A stretch of 57,730 nt of DNA from JADJNW01 sp964517175 (GTDB lineage Bacteria; Bacteroidota; Bacteroidia; Chitinophagales; Saprospiraceae): assembly GCA_964517175.1 (NCBI GenBank), contig CAZFBU010000005.1:1-57730 (forward strand). Direction: 5' to 3'. The translations under genes were made by a program, and so were the position numbers. The notes beneath the pieces were generated by a model. The model was not told where the DNA came from and did not search any database. It saw only the letters and a list, made by a program, of their open reading frames with translations. Below are positions 8,377-18,600 of this stretch, piece by piece. The first letter of the stretch is position 1; each line of letters opens with the position of its first letter.

Positions 8377-8685
8377 CTAAACCAAAAGCTTGTCGAGCAG
8401 AGATTCCAACTGTGAGAGCTTATCCGAGAGGGCTGCTTCGGGATGTTCCACTTGAACGGACTGCTGCAGATTGGCTTTGTGCAAATCCACCGCGTAGGTC
8501 AGTACCGTCATGGAAAGACAGTCCTGCTTGTCTTTATTCTTGTAAGTCAACTGAAAACGATTGATCTTCTCATTGACTTCCTTTACGATTTTACGAATGG
8601 ACGTCTCATCCTCCGCTTTGATTTTCAGGGGATAAGGTCTGCCTGCAATTAAAACCGTAATGCTTTTCGTATCTTGCCCGTCCAT
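8377..8685 (-). CDS. zapA: Cell division protein ZapA
   Basis: About 102 residues, beginning MDGQDTKSITVLIAGRPYPL. The N-terminal segment matches the ZapA ligand-like strand region, and the C-terminal half is a leucine-rich helix as in the ZapA dimer. ZapA binds FtsZ and promotes filament bundling at the division ring. The internal ATG is preferred over an upstream TTG at 8718 because the longer form would overlap the preceding gene and adds an atypical extension (MIGCTTTRVVS). The chosen start lies about 10 bases after the upstream stop, implying co-transcription. Confidence 0.85.
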   Translation of the reverse strand: MDGQDTKSITVLIAGRPYPLKIKAEDETSIRKIVKEVNEKINRFQLTYKNKDKQDCLSMTVLTYAVDLHKANLQQSVQVEHPEAALSDKLSQLESLLDKLLV

Positions 8686-8695
8686 ACTGACAACC

Positions 8696-8992
8696 CTAGT
8701 TGTTGTGCAACCAATCAATACACTTATCTATTTCCTGAATGTACTGATCGATAAGCTGCTTCAGTTTTTTGGAATGCGCACTCTCCTCTTCGTCCTTCTG
8801 GCTCAGTGTACTTTGTGCATCCGTTAATTTATCTTTCAAGGCGCTGATCGTCGCCTCCTGTTTTTCCATACCTGCTTTCAGGTGTTTGTTCTCTTTCTGT
8901 AAATCGGCGTTTTCGCGTTCCAGCCTTTCCAGCTTTAGCGCTAACTGCCGTACCTTTATTTCAATACCTTCGATTTGTTCGGTCAAATTCAT
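8696..8992 (-). CDS. Small coiled-coil protein upstream of zapA
   Basis: A 98-residue protein that is almost entirely heptad-patterned coiled coil (residues about 5-85), with a short C-terminal segment ending CIDWLHNN. It has no signal peptide or membrane segment, so it is cytosolic. The position immediately before zapA resembles the ZapB/ZapA pairing of other bacteria. A role as a ZapA partner in Z-ring assembly is inferred from that context and from the coiled coil only. Confidence 0.7.
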   Translation of the reverse strand: MNLTEQIEGIEIKVRQLALKLERLERENADLQKENKHLKAGMEKQEATISALKDKLTDAQSTLSQKDEEESAHSKKLKQLIDQYIQEIDKCIDWLHNN

Positions 8993-9000
8993 ATTCCAAA

Positions 9001-9076
9001 AGTCGGAAATCGGAAGTCGGAGATTGGAAAACGGAACATTATTCCACGTTCCCAGTTCCGGCTTCCCACTTCGAAG
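9001..9076. repeat. Inverted repeat of GGAAGTCGG-type units between pheT and the coiled-coil gene
   Basis: The left part repeats GTCGGAAATCGGAAGTCGGA; the right part (GTTCCCAGTTCCGGCTTCCCA) is its imperfect reverse complement, so RNA could form a long hairpin. The same unit borders the gap at 6535. It may act as a terminator or RNA stabiliser between pheT and the zapA operon. Confidence 0.6.
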
Positions 9077-11524
9077 TTAACGTCTAATCGTCGCTCCTAA
9101 TTTTGCTTCGTACTCGGTTATCAATTTTTCCACGACCTTATCGACGTCTTTGTCCTGCAACGTCCGGGTCGGATCCTCGAATGTGTAACTAACGGCGTAC
9201 GAACGCTTGTCCGCACCCAATTGCTCGGCGTTTTCGTAAACGTCGAACAGATTCACATCCTTGATCAGGTTTTTGCCTACTTTTCTGGCAATCGACACAA
9301 TATCCGCAAATTTTACGGAATTATCAATAACCAACGCTAAATCTCTGCGCACGGTCGGGTACTTATTCAGTTCTTCTACCGTTACGCTGTGTTTTTTTAA
9401 GACTTTCAGCAGGTTATCCCAGTTCAGATCGGCATAATACACGCTGCCGCGAATCTCCATCTGCCTGGTCAGCTTTGGCGAAACCTTGCCCAACTCCGCC
9501 AGCACCTGCTCGCCGCGATGATAGCGAATCGCATAGCTATGCACTTCATCATTATAGGTCGTCTCCTGATACGAAGTTGCGCCCATACGCGTGAGTATAT
9601 TTTGCACAAAAGTTTTCAATGCATAGAAATCTGCCTCGCGCTCCGGCAACAACCAGCTTTCCTCGTGCCGACTGCCACTCAAAAAGATCGACAGGTGGCT
9701 GTCTTCGCGGTACTTTTCGCCATTTTTGCGATAGGTTCTGCCGAATTCGTACAGCTTCAGGTTTTGCTGCTGGCGATTCTGATTGCGCACGATTGCCTCT
9801 AATCCTGAAAATAACATCAGCGGGCGCATGATGTCCTGCGTCGGATTCGAGGTGTTATTGATAAATACCAAATCTTCCTCCGGAATGATCGGCAGCATAT
9901 TTTTGTAATAACGCGACTCGGTGATCGACATTGCCATCATCTCATGGAAGCCATTCGCCGTCAGGTAATCGCCGATCATATTGCGCACCACGTGCGGCAC
10001 CGGCTGCTCCGACGAATTTGACGCAATGGTCATTTTTTCCGGGATCGGCACATTGTTAAAACCATAAATCCGCAGGATTTCCTCGATTACATCCGCCGGG
10101 CGCGTGACGTCGGCTTTGTTCGTCGGCACGGCTACCGTGAACGTGGCGGCATCTTCTGCTACGATCTCCATTTCCAAAGCGCCTAAAATCGCCTTGACCT
10201 TATTTTTCGGAATTTCTGTTCCGATCAGACGATTGACGTGCTCATACGCCACTGTGATTTGTACCTTTTCAATCGGATTTGGATAAATATCCACAATATC
10301 GGAAGCGATTTCGCCACCGGCAATTTCCTGAATCAAGAGCGCCGCGCGCTTCAGTGCGTAGATCGTAATATTCGGATCGCTGCCTTTCTCGAAAACCTTC
10401 GCGGCTTCGGAGTTGAACAAGCCGTGCCGCGTTTTGCTGCGCCGTATCCAGGTCGGATGGAAATGCGCCGATTCTAAAAAAATATTCTTGGTCGCATCTT
10501 TCACGCCAGACTTTACCCCGCCAAACACGCCACCGATGCACATGCCCTTCGATTCGCCGTCGCAGATCATTAGATCTTCGTCGCTCAGGCTTCGTTCTAC
10601 TTCGTCCAGGGTCGTGAATTTGGTACCTGCCGGCAAGGTTTTGACGATCACTTTTTTGCCGGCAATTTCATCCCAATCGAATGCGTGGAGCGGCTGCCCC
10701 AGTTCGTGCAGCACGAAATTGGTAATGTCCACGATGTTGTAAATTGGGCGCACGCCGATGAGCAGCAGACGATTTTTCAGCCAGTCGGGTGACTCGCCAA
10801 CGGTCACGCCCTTGATGCTCACGCCGGAGTAGCGCGGGCACGCTTCAGGGTTTTCAATCACTACGTCCAATTCGAGGTCGTTATTGTCAATCTTAAAATC
10901 AGCCACACTCGGCAGTTTCACTTCACCAATATGATCGTAATTGATTTTCAACGCCGCCGCCAGATCCTTCGCCACGCCTATGTGGTTGGTTGCATCGGAG
11001 CGATTTGGCGTCAAGCCGATTTCGTAAATGATGTCGGTTTCGATTTTGAAATAATCCCGTGCCGAGGTGCCAATTTCCACATCATCCGGCAGCACCATGA
11101 TCCCGGCGTGGCTTTCGCCCAAACCAAGTTCATCCTCCGCGCAGATCATGCCCTGCGATAGCTCGCCGCGAATTTTAGTCTCTTTAAGCTTCAATGGCTC
11201 CTCGCTGCCCGTTGGGTAAAGCGTAGTACCCACGGTTGCCACCGGTACTTTCTGTCCAGCGGCTACGTTCGGCGCACCGCACACGATGGAAAGCAGGTTG
11301 CCATTGCCGATGTCCACCTTCGTCACGGAGAGTTTATCCGCATTCGGATGTCTGCCACATTCCACCACTTTGCCGATCACCACGCCCGCCAGACCGCCTT
11401 TCACGCTTTCCACCTGCTCCATGCCCTCCAGTTCCAGTCCAATGTCCGTCAGGATTTCGCCAATTTTTTCGGGGTCGAGATGTATATCGAGATACTGCTT
11501 GAGCCAATTCAGGGATATCTTCAT
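9077..11524 (-). CDS. pheT: Phenylalanine--tRNA ligase beta subunit
   Basis: 815 residues, matching the full-length bacterial PheT (about 800). The N-terminal EMAP-type tRNA-binding domain spans about residues 40-155. B3/B4 editing and B5 domains follow, then a catalytic-like core and a C-terminal anticodon-binding FDX-ACB domain (from about residue 720, beginning near NKYPTVRRDLALVID). It pairs with PheS, which is not in the window, to charge tRNA-Phe; the B3/B4 domain clears mischarged Tyr. Two TAnnTTTG boxes lie just upstream. Confidence 0.97.
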   Translation of the reverse strand: MKISLNWLKQYLDIHLDPEKIGEILTDIGLELEGMEQVESVKGGLAGVVIGKVVECGRHPNADKLSVTKVDIGNGNLLSIVCGAPNVAAGQKVPVATVGTTLYPTGSEEPLKLKETKIRGELSQGMICAEDELGLGESHAGIMVLPDDVEIGTSARDYFKIETDIIYEIGLTPNRSDATNHIGVAKDLAAALKINYDHIGEVKLPSVADFKIDNNDLELDVVIENPEACPRYSGVSIKGVTVGESPDWLKNRLLLIGVRPIYNIVDITNFVLHELGQPLHAFDWDEIAGKKVIVKTLPAGTKFTTLDEVERSLSDEDLMICDGESKGMCIGGVFGGVKSGVKDATKNIFLESAHFHPTWIRRSKTRHGLFNSEAAKVFEKGSDPNITIYALKRAALLIQEIAGGEIASDIVDIYPNPIEKVQITVAYEHVNRLIGTEIPKNKVKAILGALEMEIVAEDAATFTVAVPTNKADVTRPADVIEEILRIYGFNNVPIPEKMTIASNSSEQPVPHVVRNMIGDYLTANGFHEMMAMSITESRYYKNMLPIIPEEDLVFINNTSNPTQDIMRPLMLFSGLEAIVRNQNRQQQNLKLYEFGRTYRKNGEKYREDSHLSIFLSGSRHEESWLLPEREADFYALKTFVQNILTRMGATSYQETTYNDEVHSYAIRYHRGEQVLAELGKVSPKLTRQMEIRGSVYYADLNWDNLLKVLKKHSVTVEELNKYPTVRRDLALVIDNSVKFADIVSIARKVGKNLIKDVNLFDVYENAEQLGADKRSYAVSYTFEDPTRTLQDKDVDKVVEKLITEYEAKLGATIRR

Positions 11525-11560
11525 TTCGTTCTGTTATTTCGATTCTCAACGACGGTTTAC

Positions 11561-11601
11561 CAAATTTAGTTCTGTTGCTGTTTTGTAAAAACGCAAAGAT
11601 A
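11561..11601 (-). promoter_or_regulatory. Two candidate -7 boxes for pheT
   Basis: Perfect TAnnTTTG matches on the minus strand: TAAATTTG at 11561-11568 and TATCTTTG at 11594-11601, giving leaders of about 30 and 60 bases. No Phe-codon leader peptide or clear attenuator hairpin is seen in the short leader. Confidence 0.4.
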
Positions 11602-11709
11602 AGATTTCGCCGGATAGTATCGAAAAGATTAAGCAGAGAGATTTTGAACGGAGCGCCTCCGAGTGGTTGATGGCGTTCAAAGCGATGCGATTGTTCCCAG
11701 TTGGTTTAC

Positions 11710-11738
11710 TTTGAAAAATAATAAAATCGGTATATTTC
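11710..11738 (+). promoter_or_regulatory. Possible promoter of the serpin gene
   Basis: TTTG at 11710-11713 and TATATTTC at 11731-11738 are separated by 17 bases, slightly shorter than the usual 19-21. The leader would be about 140 bases. The 359-base interval 11525-11883 holds no credible gene; small ORFs in it have no protein-like features. Confidence 0.3.
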
Positions 11739-11883
11739 CCAACCATTGCCCCCGGGTTTGGTGTCTAATATAATGAAGAAGCGTCCATCGCATGATTGCG
11801 CGATCGGCGTTGTTGGAAATGCGGTGGTGATTTCAAGACGGATGAATATTACCAACATTAAAAGTACTAAAACTAATTTGAAT

Positions 11884-13101
11884 ATGCGTACGAATTTTTT
11901 ATCATGGATTTTGATTGTAAGTCTCGGAATGTTTTTCACACAGTGTACCGAGAGTGACCCCGAGGGTCCGGAAGGCGTTTCATTCGACTGCACGGACGCA
12001 CCCGATGCCTGCAAGCTGGCTGATGACCAGCGCCAATTCGCTTTTGATATTTTCCGGGAATTGCACGAAGCAGAACCGGATGAGAATATTTTTATTTCGC
12101 CGCTGAGCATTTCCACTGCCTTATCGATGGCGGTGAATGGCGCGGCGAACCAAACGCGCAGCGATATGCAAACCGCTATGAATTTGGGGGCATGGGATTT
12201 GTCGAAACTCAACGCAGCCAATCAATCCCTGCTGGAAGTATTGCCACAGCTTGATCCGGCGGTGAACCTGCAAATTGCCAATTCCATTTGGTATCGGGAA
12301 GGGTTTGGCGTCAAGCCGTCCTTTCTGGATGTAAACCGGGATTTTTACAACAGCGAGGTACGCGAACTGGATTTCAACGATCCGGCTTCGGTGAATGCGA
12401 TTAATAACTGGGTAAATAATCAGACCCAGGGCATTATAAAAGAAATGATACGGGAGATTTCGCCGGACGCAGTCATGTTTTTAATGAATGCCATCTACTT
12501 CAAGGGCGACTGGCGCTATGAGTTTGACCCGCAGTACACGCAGAAACGCCCATTTTACCTTGCCAACGGCACACAGGTGCAGGTGGATATGATGAGTATG
12601 CCCGGCGCGTCTTTCGCCCGATTGGAAACGCCGACATTCACGGCAGTTGATTTACCTTATGGCGATTCCATTTACTCGATGACCATTGTGCTGCCCAAAC
12701 CGGACAATTCGATGGACGCTGCGATTGATGCCCTGAGTAGCATCGACTGGAATGCTTTTAGTCAGAGTTCAAGCATGACCTTTAGCATGCCGAAATTCAA
12801 AATGGAATACGAGCAAAAACTAAATAAAGCGCTGACAGATCTGGGCATGGGCATTGCCTTTGCGGCCGGGCAGGCGGATTTCACCAATATTGCTGACGAC
12901 AAGCGGTTGTATATCAGCGCAGTGCGTCATAAGGCATTCGTCGAAGTGGACGAAAAAGGCACCGAAGCGGCGGCGGTCACTTCCGTTGATATCGAAGTAA
13001 CTTCCATCAACGAACTGACGATTGATCGCCCGTTTATTTTTATCATTCGCGATCATAAAACCGGCAGCCTCCTCTTTATCGGCAAAATGATGCAGCCTTA
13101 G
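11884..13101 (+). CDS. Lipoprotein serpin (serine protease inhibitor family)
   Basis: A 405-residue serpin. A signal peptide ends FFTQC, making it an outer-membrane or periplasm-facing lipoprotein. The body shows classic signatures: FISPLSISTALSM, NAIYFKGDW, and the hinge EKGTEAAAVTS before a reactive loop ending at the conserved RPFIF. Counting from the hinge glycine places P1 at a Thr or Val (VTS segment). The small-residue hinge suggests a true inhibitor that can insert its loop. The ATG at 11884 is chosen because it starts the signal peptide; the upstream in-frame TTG at 11746 gives an implausible extension. A 17-bp perfect inverted repeat follows the stop. Confidence 0.92.
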   Translation: MRTNFLSWILIVSLGMFFTQCTESDPEGPEGVSFDCTDAPDACKLADDQRQFAFDIFRELHEAEPDENIFISPLSISTALSMAVNGAANQTRSDMQTAMNLGAWDLSKLNAANQSLLEVLPQLDPAVNLQIANSIWYREGFGVKPSFLDVNRDFYNSEVRELDFNDPASVNAINNWVNNQTQGIIKEMIREISPDAVMFLMNAIYFKGDWRYEFDPQYTQKRPFYLANGTQVQVDMMSMPGASFARLETPTFTAVDLPYGDSIYSMTIVLPKPDNSMDAAIDALSSIDWNAFSQSSSMTFSMPKFKMEYEQKLNKALTDLGMGIAFAAGQADFTNIADDKRLYISAVRHKAFVEVDEKGTEAAAVTSVDIEVTSINELTIDRPFIFIIRDHKTGSLLFIGKMMQP

Positions 13102-13107
13102 TGTGGT

Positions 13108-13164
13108 AGCGTTCATCTGGCAGTCCGCAGCAATTTTAAACTGCCAGATGAACGCTCCTTTTCT
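13108..13164 (+). terminator. Strong hairpin terminator after the serpin gene
   Basis: Perfect 17-bp inverted arms (AGCGTTCATCTGGCAGT at 13108-13124 and its complement at 13140-13156) enclose a 15-base loop, followed by CCTTTTCT. The stem is unusually long for an intrinsic terminator and starts within ten bases of the stop. Confidence 0.75.
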
Positions 13165-13322
13165 CAACAATATTTATCCTACGCGACTCTTCACAGTTGA
13201 AGCGATATCAGCAGATAATTTTTCTCATCTCCGCATCCATTTCCTATTTTTCGGTGTTCAAAACTCAGGAAGATAAACCTGATAGTTATTAAGAGTATGT
13301 TTAAAGTAAAACGAACACCTGT

Positions 13323-15320
13323 ATGCACATTCCACTTTTACCGGACATTGTTATCATTCTTGGCTTATCGGCGGTTGTAATTTTTCTGTTTCAAAAATTA
13401 AACCTGCCGGCGATACTGGGTCTGCTCATCACGGGCGTAATCGTTGGCCCCGGCGGGCTGGGACTAATCGGAGATGAGGCAACGCACGAAGTCGAAATGC
13501 TGGCGGAAATTGGTGTTATTCTGCTGCTGTTCATCATTGGTTTGGAGTTTTCACTGAAAACCCTGGCTTCCATTCAGCGCACGGTTTTTATCGGTGGTAC
13601 CGTGCAGGTAGGCCTGACGATCCTGGTTACGTATTTGGCAGCGAAGGTACTGGGATTTCGCTGGGAAGAAGCGCTGTTTTTGGGCTTTTTGTTTTCTTTG
13701 AGTAGTACTGCCATTGTGTTGAAACTCCTGCAGGAAAGCGGCGACATCAACAATCCGCACGGCAGGATTGCCTTGGCTATTTTGATTTTCCAGGATGTGA
13801 TCGTCGTGCCCTTTATGCTCTTCACACCTCTGATTGCCGGTAATGGCGGGAATGTAGGTTTGGCATTGCTGGAACTGCTGCTGAAAGCAGCCGTAGTAAT
13901 CGTGCTGGTACTGCTGAGCGCCCGCTACGTCGTGCCCAGGCTGCTGCATGAAATAGCACGCACCCGCAGCCGGGAGCTGTTCATTCTGGCGATCATTGTC
14001 ATTTGTTTTGGGGTAGCCTGGGGTACCTCCTCCATCGGGCTTTCGCTGGCACTGGGGGCATTCATGGCTGGGCTGGTCATTTCTGAGTCGGAGTACAGTC
14101 ATCAGGCCACCGGTTTTGTCATTCCCTTTCGGGAAATTTTTACCAGCTTCTTTTTCGTCTCCATCGGTATGCTGCTGGATGTGCGCTTTTTTGTAGAAAA
14201 CATACTCGTCGTAGTGGGATTGACCATGGTGGTTATCCTCGTCAAGGCGATCATTGCATCGTTGGCGGCGCTGGCGTTGCGTTATCCGCCGCGCACGGTC
14301 ATTCTGACCGGTTTGTCGCTCTTTCAGGTGGGCGAATTTGCTTTCATTTTGTCCGTTACCGGCATGGAAAATGGCTTACTTGCTGATAGCACCTATCAGT
14401 ATTTTCTGTCGGTTTCTATTCTTTCCATGGGGATCACGCCCTTTGTTATGCAATATGGGGAAAATATTGCGCGGGCATTGAAAAGGCTGCCATTAAGCAA
14501 ACAGGTTGCTCAACTCAGCGATGCAGCGGATATTGTAAATGGTACGACTCAGGATGTTCACGATCTGAAAGACCACCTTATTATTATTGGCTTCGGCGTG
14601 ACCGGGCAGAATGTGGCGCGTGCCGCCAAAAGCGCGGATATTCCTTACGTTGTCATCGATCTGAACCCGGAAACGGTGCACCATTTTCAAAAACAGGGAG
14701 AGTCAATCATGTACGGAGATGCTACCAGCCATTTTATCCTGGAGCACGTGAAAGTTTACAAGGCGCGGGTAGCGGTAATTGCTATACCGGATTCGGCAGC
14801 GATCAAATCCATTGTGACCAACATTCGGAATATTTGTAAGACCATCCACATCATCGTTCGTACGCAAACACTCCGGGAAATGGATGGCTTGTACCACCTG
14901 GGTGCCAACGAGGTAATTCCCCAGGAGTTTGAAACTTCCATCGAGATTCTCACGCGCCTGCTGCAGCGCTATCTGGTACCTCAGGATGAAATGGAAAACT
15001 TTATCACATCGCTCAGAACGGAAAAATACGAGATGCTGCGACCTTTTTCGCATCTGCAAAAATCAAAAACCCTGCTCAATATCCCCAATTTTAACCTGAC
15101 CTGCCTGAAAGTGCAGCACAGCAATAATGAGGTGATCGGCAAGCCGCTGCGCGAAACCGGCATCCGCATGAAGTACGGCGTTAATCTGGTGGCCATCCAG
15201 CGCAATGATGATTTCATCACCGATGTAACACCCGATACCCGCATTTTGCAGGAGGATCTGCTCTACGTCGTCGGCGAACCCGAAGCCATTGCCCGGTTCA
15301 ACGAAAAGCTGAAATACTGA
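13323..15320 (+). CDS. CPA2 family cation:proton antiporter with RCK domain (KefB/KefC-like)
   Basis: 665 residues. About 12-13 hydrophobic segments fill residues 1-385 and carry CPA2 motifs such as LFIIGLEFSL and FLFSLSSTAIVLKLL. A Rossmann RCK_N/TrkA-N domain follows (IIGFGVTGQNVARAA; about residues 420-540). A TrkA-C domain ends the protein (about 580-665). The family exchanges K+ or Na+ for H+ across the inner membrane under nucleotide control. No KefF/KefG-like ancillary gene is adjacent. The coding end lies 3 bases from the convergent small gene. Confidence 0.9.
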   Translation: MHIPLLPDIVIILGLSAVVIFLFQKLNLPAILGLLITGVIVGPGGLGLIGDEATHEVEMLAEIGVILLLFIIGLEFSLKTLASIQRTVFIGGTVQVGLTILVTYLAAKVLGFRWEEALFLGFLFSLSSTAIVLKLLQESGDINNPHGRIALAILIFQDVIVVPFMLFTPLIAGNGGNVGLALLELLLKAAVVIVLVLLSARYVVPRLLHEIARTRSRELFILAIIVICFGVAWGTSSIGLSLALGAFMAGLVISESEYSHQATGFVIPFREIFTSFFFVSIGMLLDVRFFVENILVVVGLTMVVILVKAIIASLAALALRYPPRTVILTGLSLFQVGEFAFILSVTGMENGLLADSTYQYFLSVSILSMGITPFVMQYGENIARALKRLPLSKQVAQLSDAADIVNGTTQDVHDLKDHLIIIGFGVTGQNVARAAKSADIPYVVIDLNPETVHHFQKQGESIMYGDATSHFILEHVKVYKARVAVIAIPDSAAIKSIVTNIRNICKTIHIIVRTQTLREMDGLYHLGANEVIPQEFETSIEILTRLLQRYLVPQDEMENFITSLRTEKYEMLRPFSHLQKSKTLLNIPNFNLTCLKVQHSNNEVIGKPLRETGIRMKYGVNLVAIQRNDDFITDVTPDTRILQEDLLYVVGEPEAIARFNEKLKY

Positions 15321-15323
15321 TTT

Positions 15324-15617
15324 TCAGGGCTGTTCAAACTGCTGCAGAAAGTCAAACACTTTCTCCGAGGGCATTTCGCAGGGCTTGAGCAGGTCGTTTT
15401 GGTGCGTCAGGTAGTAATTGAAGCTGATGAAATCCGAGCCGCCCAACTCTTCCGCGAAGATTTTCAGGCTTTTACCTTTGTTGAAATCGGTGCGCGTCAG
15501 TCCGTATTTCCGACCTTGGTAGGTGACTTCGGAGTAGCCTTGCGGGATGTCGAGTATGATGTCTTTGATTGTCAAGTTAAACCGGTTCTTTCTCCGCAAT
15601 CGCCTCGGAAATGGCAC
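15324..15617 (-). CDS. Conserved small protein overlapping the end of mfd
   Basis: Up to 97 residues, rich in aromatic and charged residues, with the conserved-looking core QGYSEVTYQGRKYGLTRTDF and KSLKIFAEELGGSDFISFNY. Similar short proteins occur in Bacteroidota; some carry a misleading peptide methionine sulfoxide reductase label, and the catalytic motif of that enzyme is absent here. The ATG at 15617 overlaps mfd by 41 bases. An in-frame TTG at 15575, immediately after the mfd stop and starting the conserved part (TIKDIILDIP), is an equally good start. Cytosolic; function unknown. Confidence 0.75.
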   Translation of the reverse strand: MPFPRRLRRKNRFNLTIKDIILDIPQGYSEVTYQGRKYGLTRTDFNKGKSLKIFAEELGGSDFISFNYYLTHQNDLLKPCEMPSEKVFDFLQQFEQP

Positions 15618-18600
15618 GCAGCACGCCCCGCGCCTGCTTCAGGCTTCGCACATTTTCCCTGATGACGAGCAGATGCCGCGGCGACTGCTTGATGCGCAAG
15701 CCCACCGATTCGCCCCGGGTGGAAATAAATTGCATGATACGGTTGAAGGTTTCGCTTTCAAAAAAACGCGACTGCGGATTTTCGACAAAATATAAACGCA
15801 ACTTATTGTTCTTCAAAATCACCCGCTCAAAGCCCAGCTCCCGGCAAGTCCAGCGCAAACGCAAACCCTCGAACAATTCATACACCTCCGGCGGCACTTT
15901 GCCAAAGCGGTCTTTCAGTTTGTACGCAAACTTTTCCAGCGCTTCCTCGGTCTCAATGTCGTCCAGCTCGGTATATAGCGCCAGGCGCTCGGAAATGCTG
16001 CTCACGTACTCGGTTGGGATGAGCATTTCCACGTCGGTATCGACCTGCACATCGCTGACGTAGCGGCGTTCCTTAGCCAACTCCTCCTCAAAAACTTCCT
16101 TGAACTCATTTTCCTTCAATTCCTGGATTGCTTCTTCCAGAATTTTCTGATACGTTTCGTAGCCAATATCCGCGATAAAGCCGCTCTGCTCCGCGCCCAG
16201 AAGGTTCCCTGCGCCCCGGATGTCGAGATCGCGCATCGCAATGTGGATGCCGCTACCTAATTCCGAAAATTCTTCGATGGTCTTCAGGCGCTTGCGCGCG
16301 TCGCCCGTGAGGGTAGAAAGCGGCGGCGTGAAGAGATAGCAAAACGCTTTTTTATTGGAACGCCCCACGCGCCCGCGCAACTGGTGTAGATCGCTCATGC
16401 CGAAGTGGTGCGAATCGTTGATGATGATGGTATTCGCATTCGGAATGTCCAGGCCCGTTTCTATGATATTGGTACAAACGAGCACATCATATTTTTTATC
16501 AATAAACTCCAGTAACACTCGTTCCAACTTGTCGGATTCCATCTGACCGTGCGCCATTGCAAAATCCACGTCCGGGCAAATCTTGCGCAGCATGGCGATC
16601 ATGTCCGGCAGGGATTTCACGCGATTGTGTACAAAAAATACCTGCCCGCCCCGCGCCACTTCATAGTCGATGGCTTCTTTGATGACCTGCTCGCTCAGTA
16701 CCCGTACCTCGGTGTGGATGGGCTGGCGGTTGGGCGGTGCGGTCCGCAGGATCGACAAGTCGCGCGCAGCCATCAGCGAGAATTGCAAGGTACGCGGAAT
16801 GGGCGTCGCGGTCAGCGTAAGCGTATCCACGTTCACCTTCAGGTTGCGGAGCTTTTCTTTGGCAGTTACGCCAAATTTTTGCTCCTCATCAATGACCAGC
16901 AAGCCCAGGTCCTTGAATTTGATTTCCTTATTCAAAATGGCGTGCGTGCCAATGATAATGTCAATTTTGCCTTCCTGGAGCAGTCCGTAAATTTCCTTTT
17001 TCTCCTTCGTCGTGCGAAAGCGATTGATGTAATTCACCGTCACACCGAATTCTTCCAGTCGCTCTTTGAAGGTTTTGTAATGCTGCAACGCCAGAATCGT
17101 CGTTGGCACCAGCACCGCGACCTGCTTGCCATCAACCACCGCTTTGAATGCCGCACGAATGGCAACTTCCGTTTTGCCAAAGCCCACATCCCCGCAGATC
17201 AGCCGATCCATCGGGTAGGGCTTGGTCATGTCTTCCTTCACATCCTGCGTCGCCTTGTACTGATCGGGCGTATCTTCGTACAGGAAAGATGCTTCCAATT
17301 CATTTTGTAAATAGCCATCCGGCGGGAAGGCGTGCCCCTGCGAAGCCTTGCGCCTGGCGTACAGTTTAATGAGTTCCGCCGCGATGTCCTTGACTTTCTT
17401 CTTGGTTTTGGCTTTCAGCGTTTTCCAGGCATCCGAGCCGAGCTTGCTGAGCTTAGGCGGATTGCCGTCCTTGCCGACGTATTTGGCAATTTTGTGCAAA
17501 GAATTAATGCCAACATACAGCAGGTCATTGTTTTTGTAAACCAGCCGCACCGATTCCTGGGTGTGCCCGTTCACTGTAATCTTTTCCAAGCCAGAGTACT
17601 TCCCGACACCGTGATCGATGTGGGTCACAAAATCGCCGGGCTTCAGTTCTCGCAGCAACCGCACGCTCAGCGCCTGCTCCTTGCCGTAGCCGCGCCGCAG
17701 CTTGTAGCGATGGTAGCGCTCAAAAATCTGATGATCGGTGTAGCAGGCAATGCGCAAATCCAGGTCAATAAAGCCCTCATGTATCGCCTGCGTCACCGGG
17801 TGAAATTTCACACGGGCGTCCAGATCCTCGAAAATGGCGTAGAAACGCTCGATCTGCTTGCTGTTATCGGTAAAAAGATAGTTCTCGATCTTGTTTTTGG
17901 AATTCTCCTGCAAATTCTCAATCAGCAGTGGAAAGTGCTTGTTGAAACTGGGTTGAGGTTTGCTGTTGTAGTTGATAAGTTGAAAGGTTGATTTATCCGC
18001 TTCGGGCGGAAAGGTTGATAGGTTGAGTTCTTCGATCTTGGCAGCGGAAAGCGAAATGATCGCGTGATCCTGTACATCTTCGATGATCTGATTCGGATAG
18101 ATGAACGCCCGATCCTGAAAGATTTCCTTGACTTCCACATCGTTCAGAATGGTCAGATTCCTGGCGAATTTTTCAGCCTCTTCGAAGCAACTTTGCAGTT
18201 TATCAATTAAAATATGATAATCTTTCACCCAGATAGTGACATTCTCCGGCAAAATCTGCAACAGCGGCACCTTCTGCTCTTTCGAAAACTTTGTATTGAT
18301 ATTTGGCACGATCGACACACTGGAAATGTGCTTTTCGGTCAGTTGCGTCAGCGGGTCAAAGTTGCGAATGCTCTCGACTTCTTCGTCAAATAACTCAATC
18401 CGATACGGCAACTCGCTTCCGTAGGAAAAAATATCCACAATGCCGCCGCGAATGGAAAACTGCCCCGGCTCATACACGAAATCCTCGCGCTTGAAGCCAT
18501 ATTCCACCAGCACTTCGATCAGAAAATCCAGATCGAGGTTTTGCTCTACCGCAATGTTGATGCGTTGTTTGTCGAGCACTTCCGGCGAGACGACCTTTTC

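Noticed and set aside
16549..17310. 253-codon plus-strand ORF opposite mfd
   Set aside because: Antisense to the translocase motifs of Mfd, with a low-complexity, His/Arg-rich composition and no recognisable domain.
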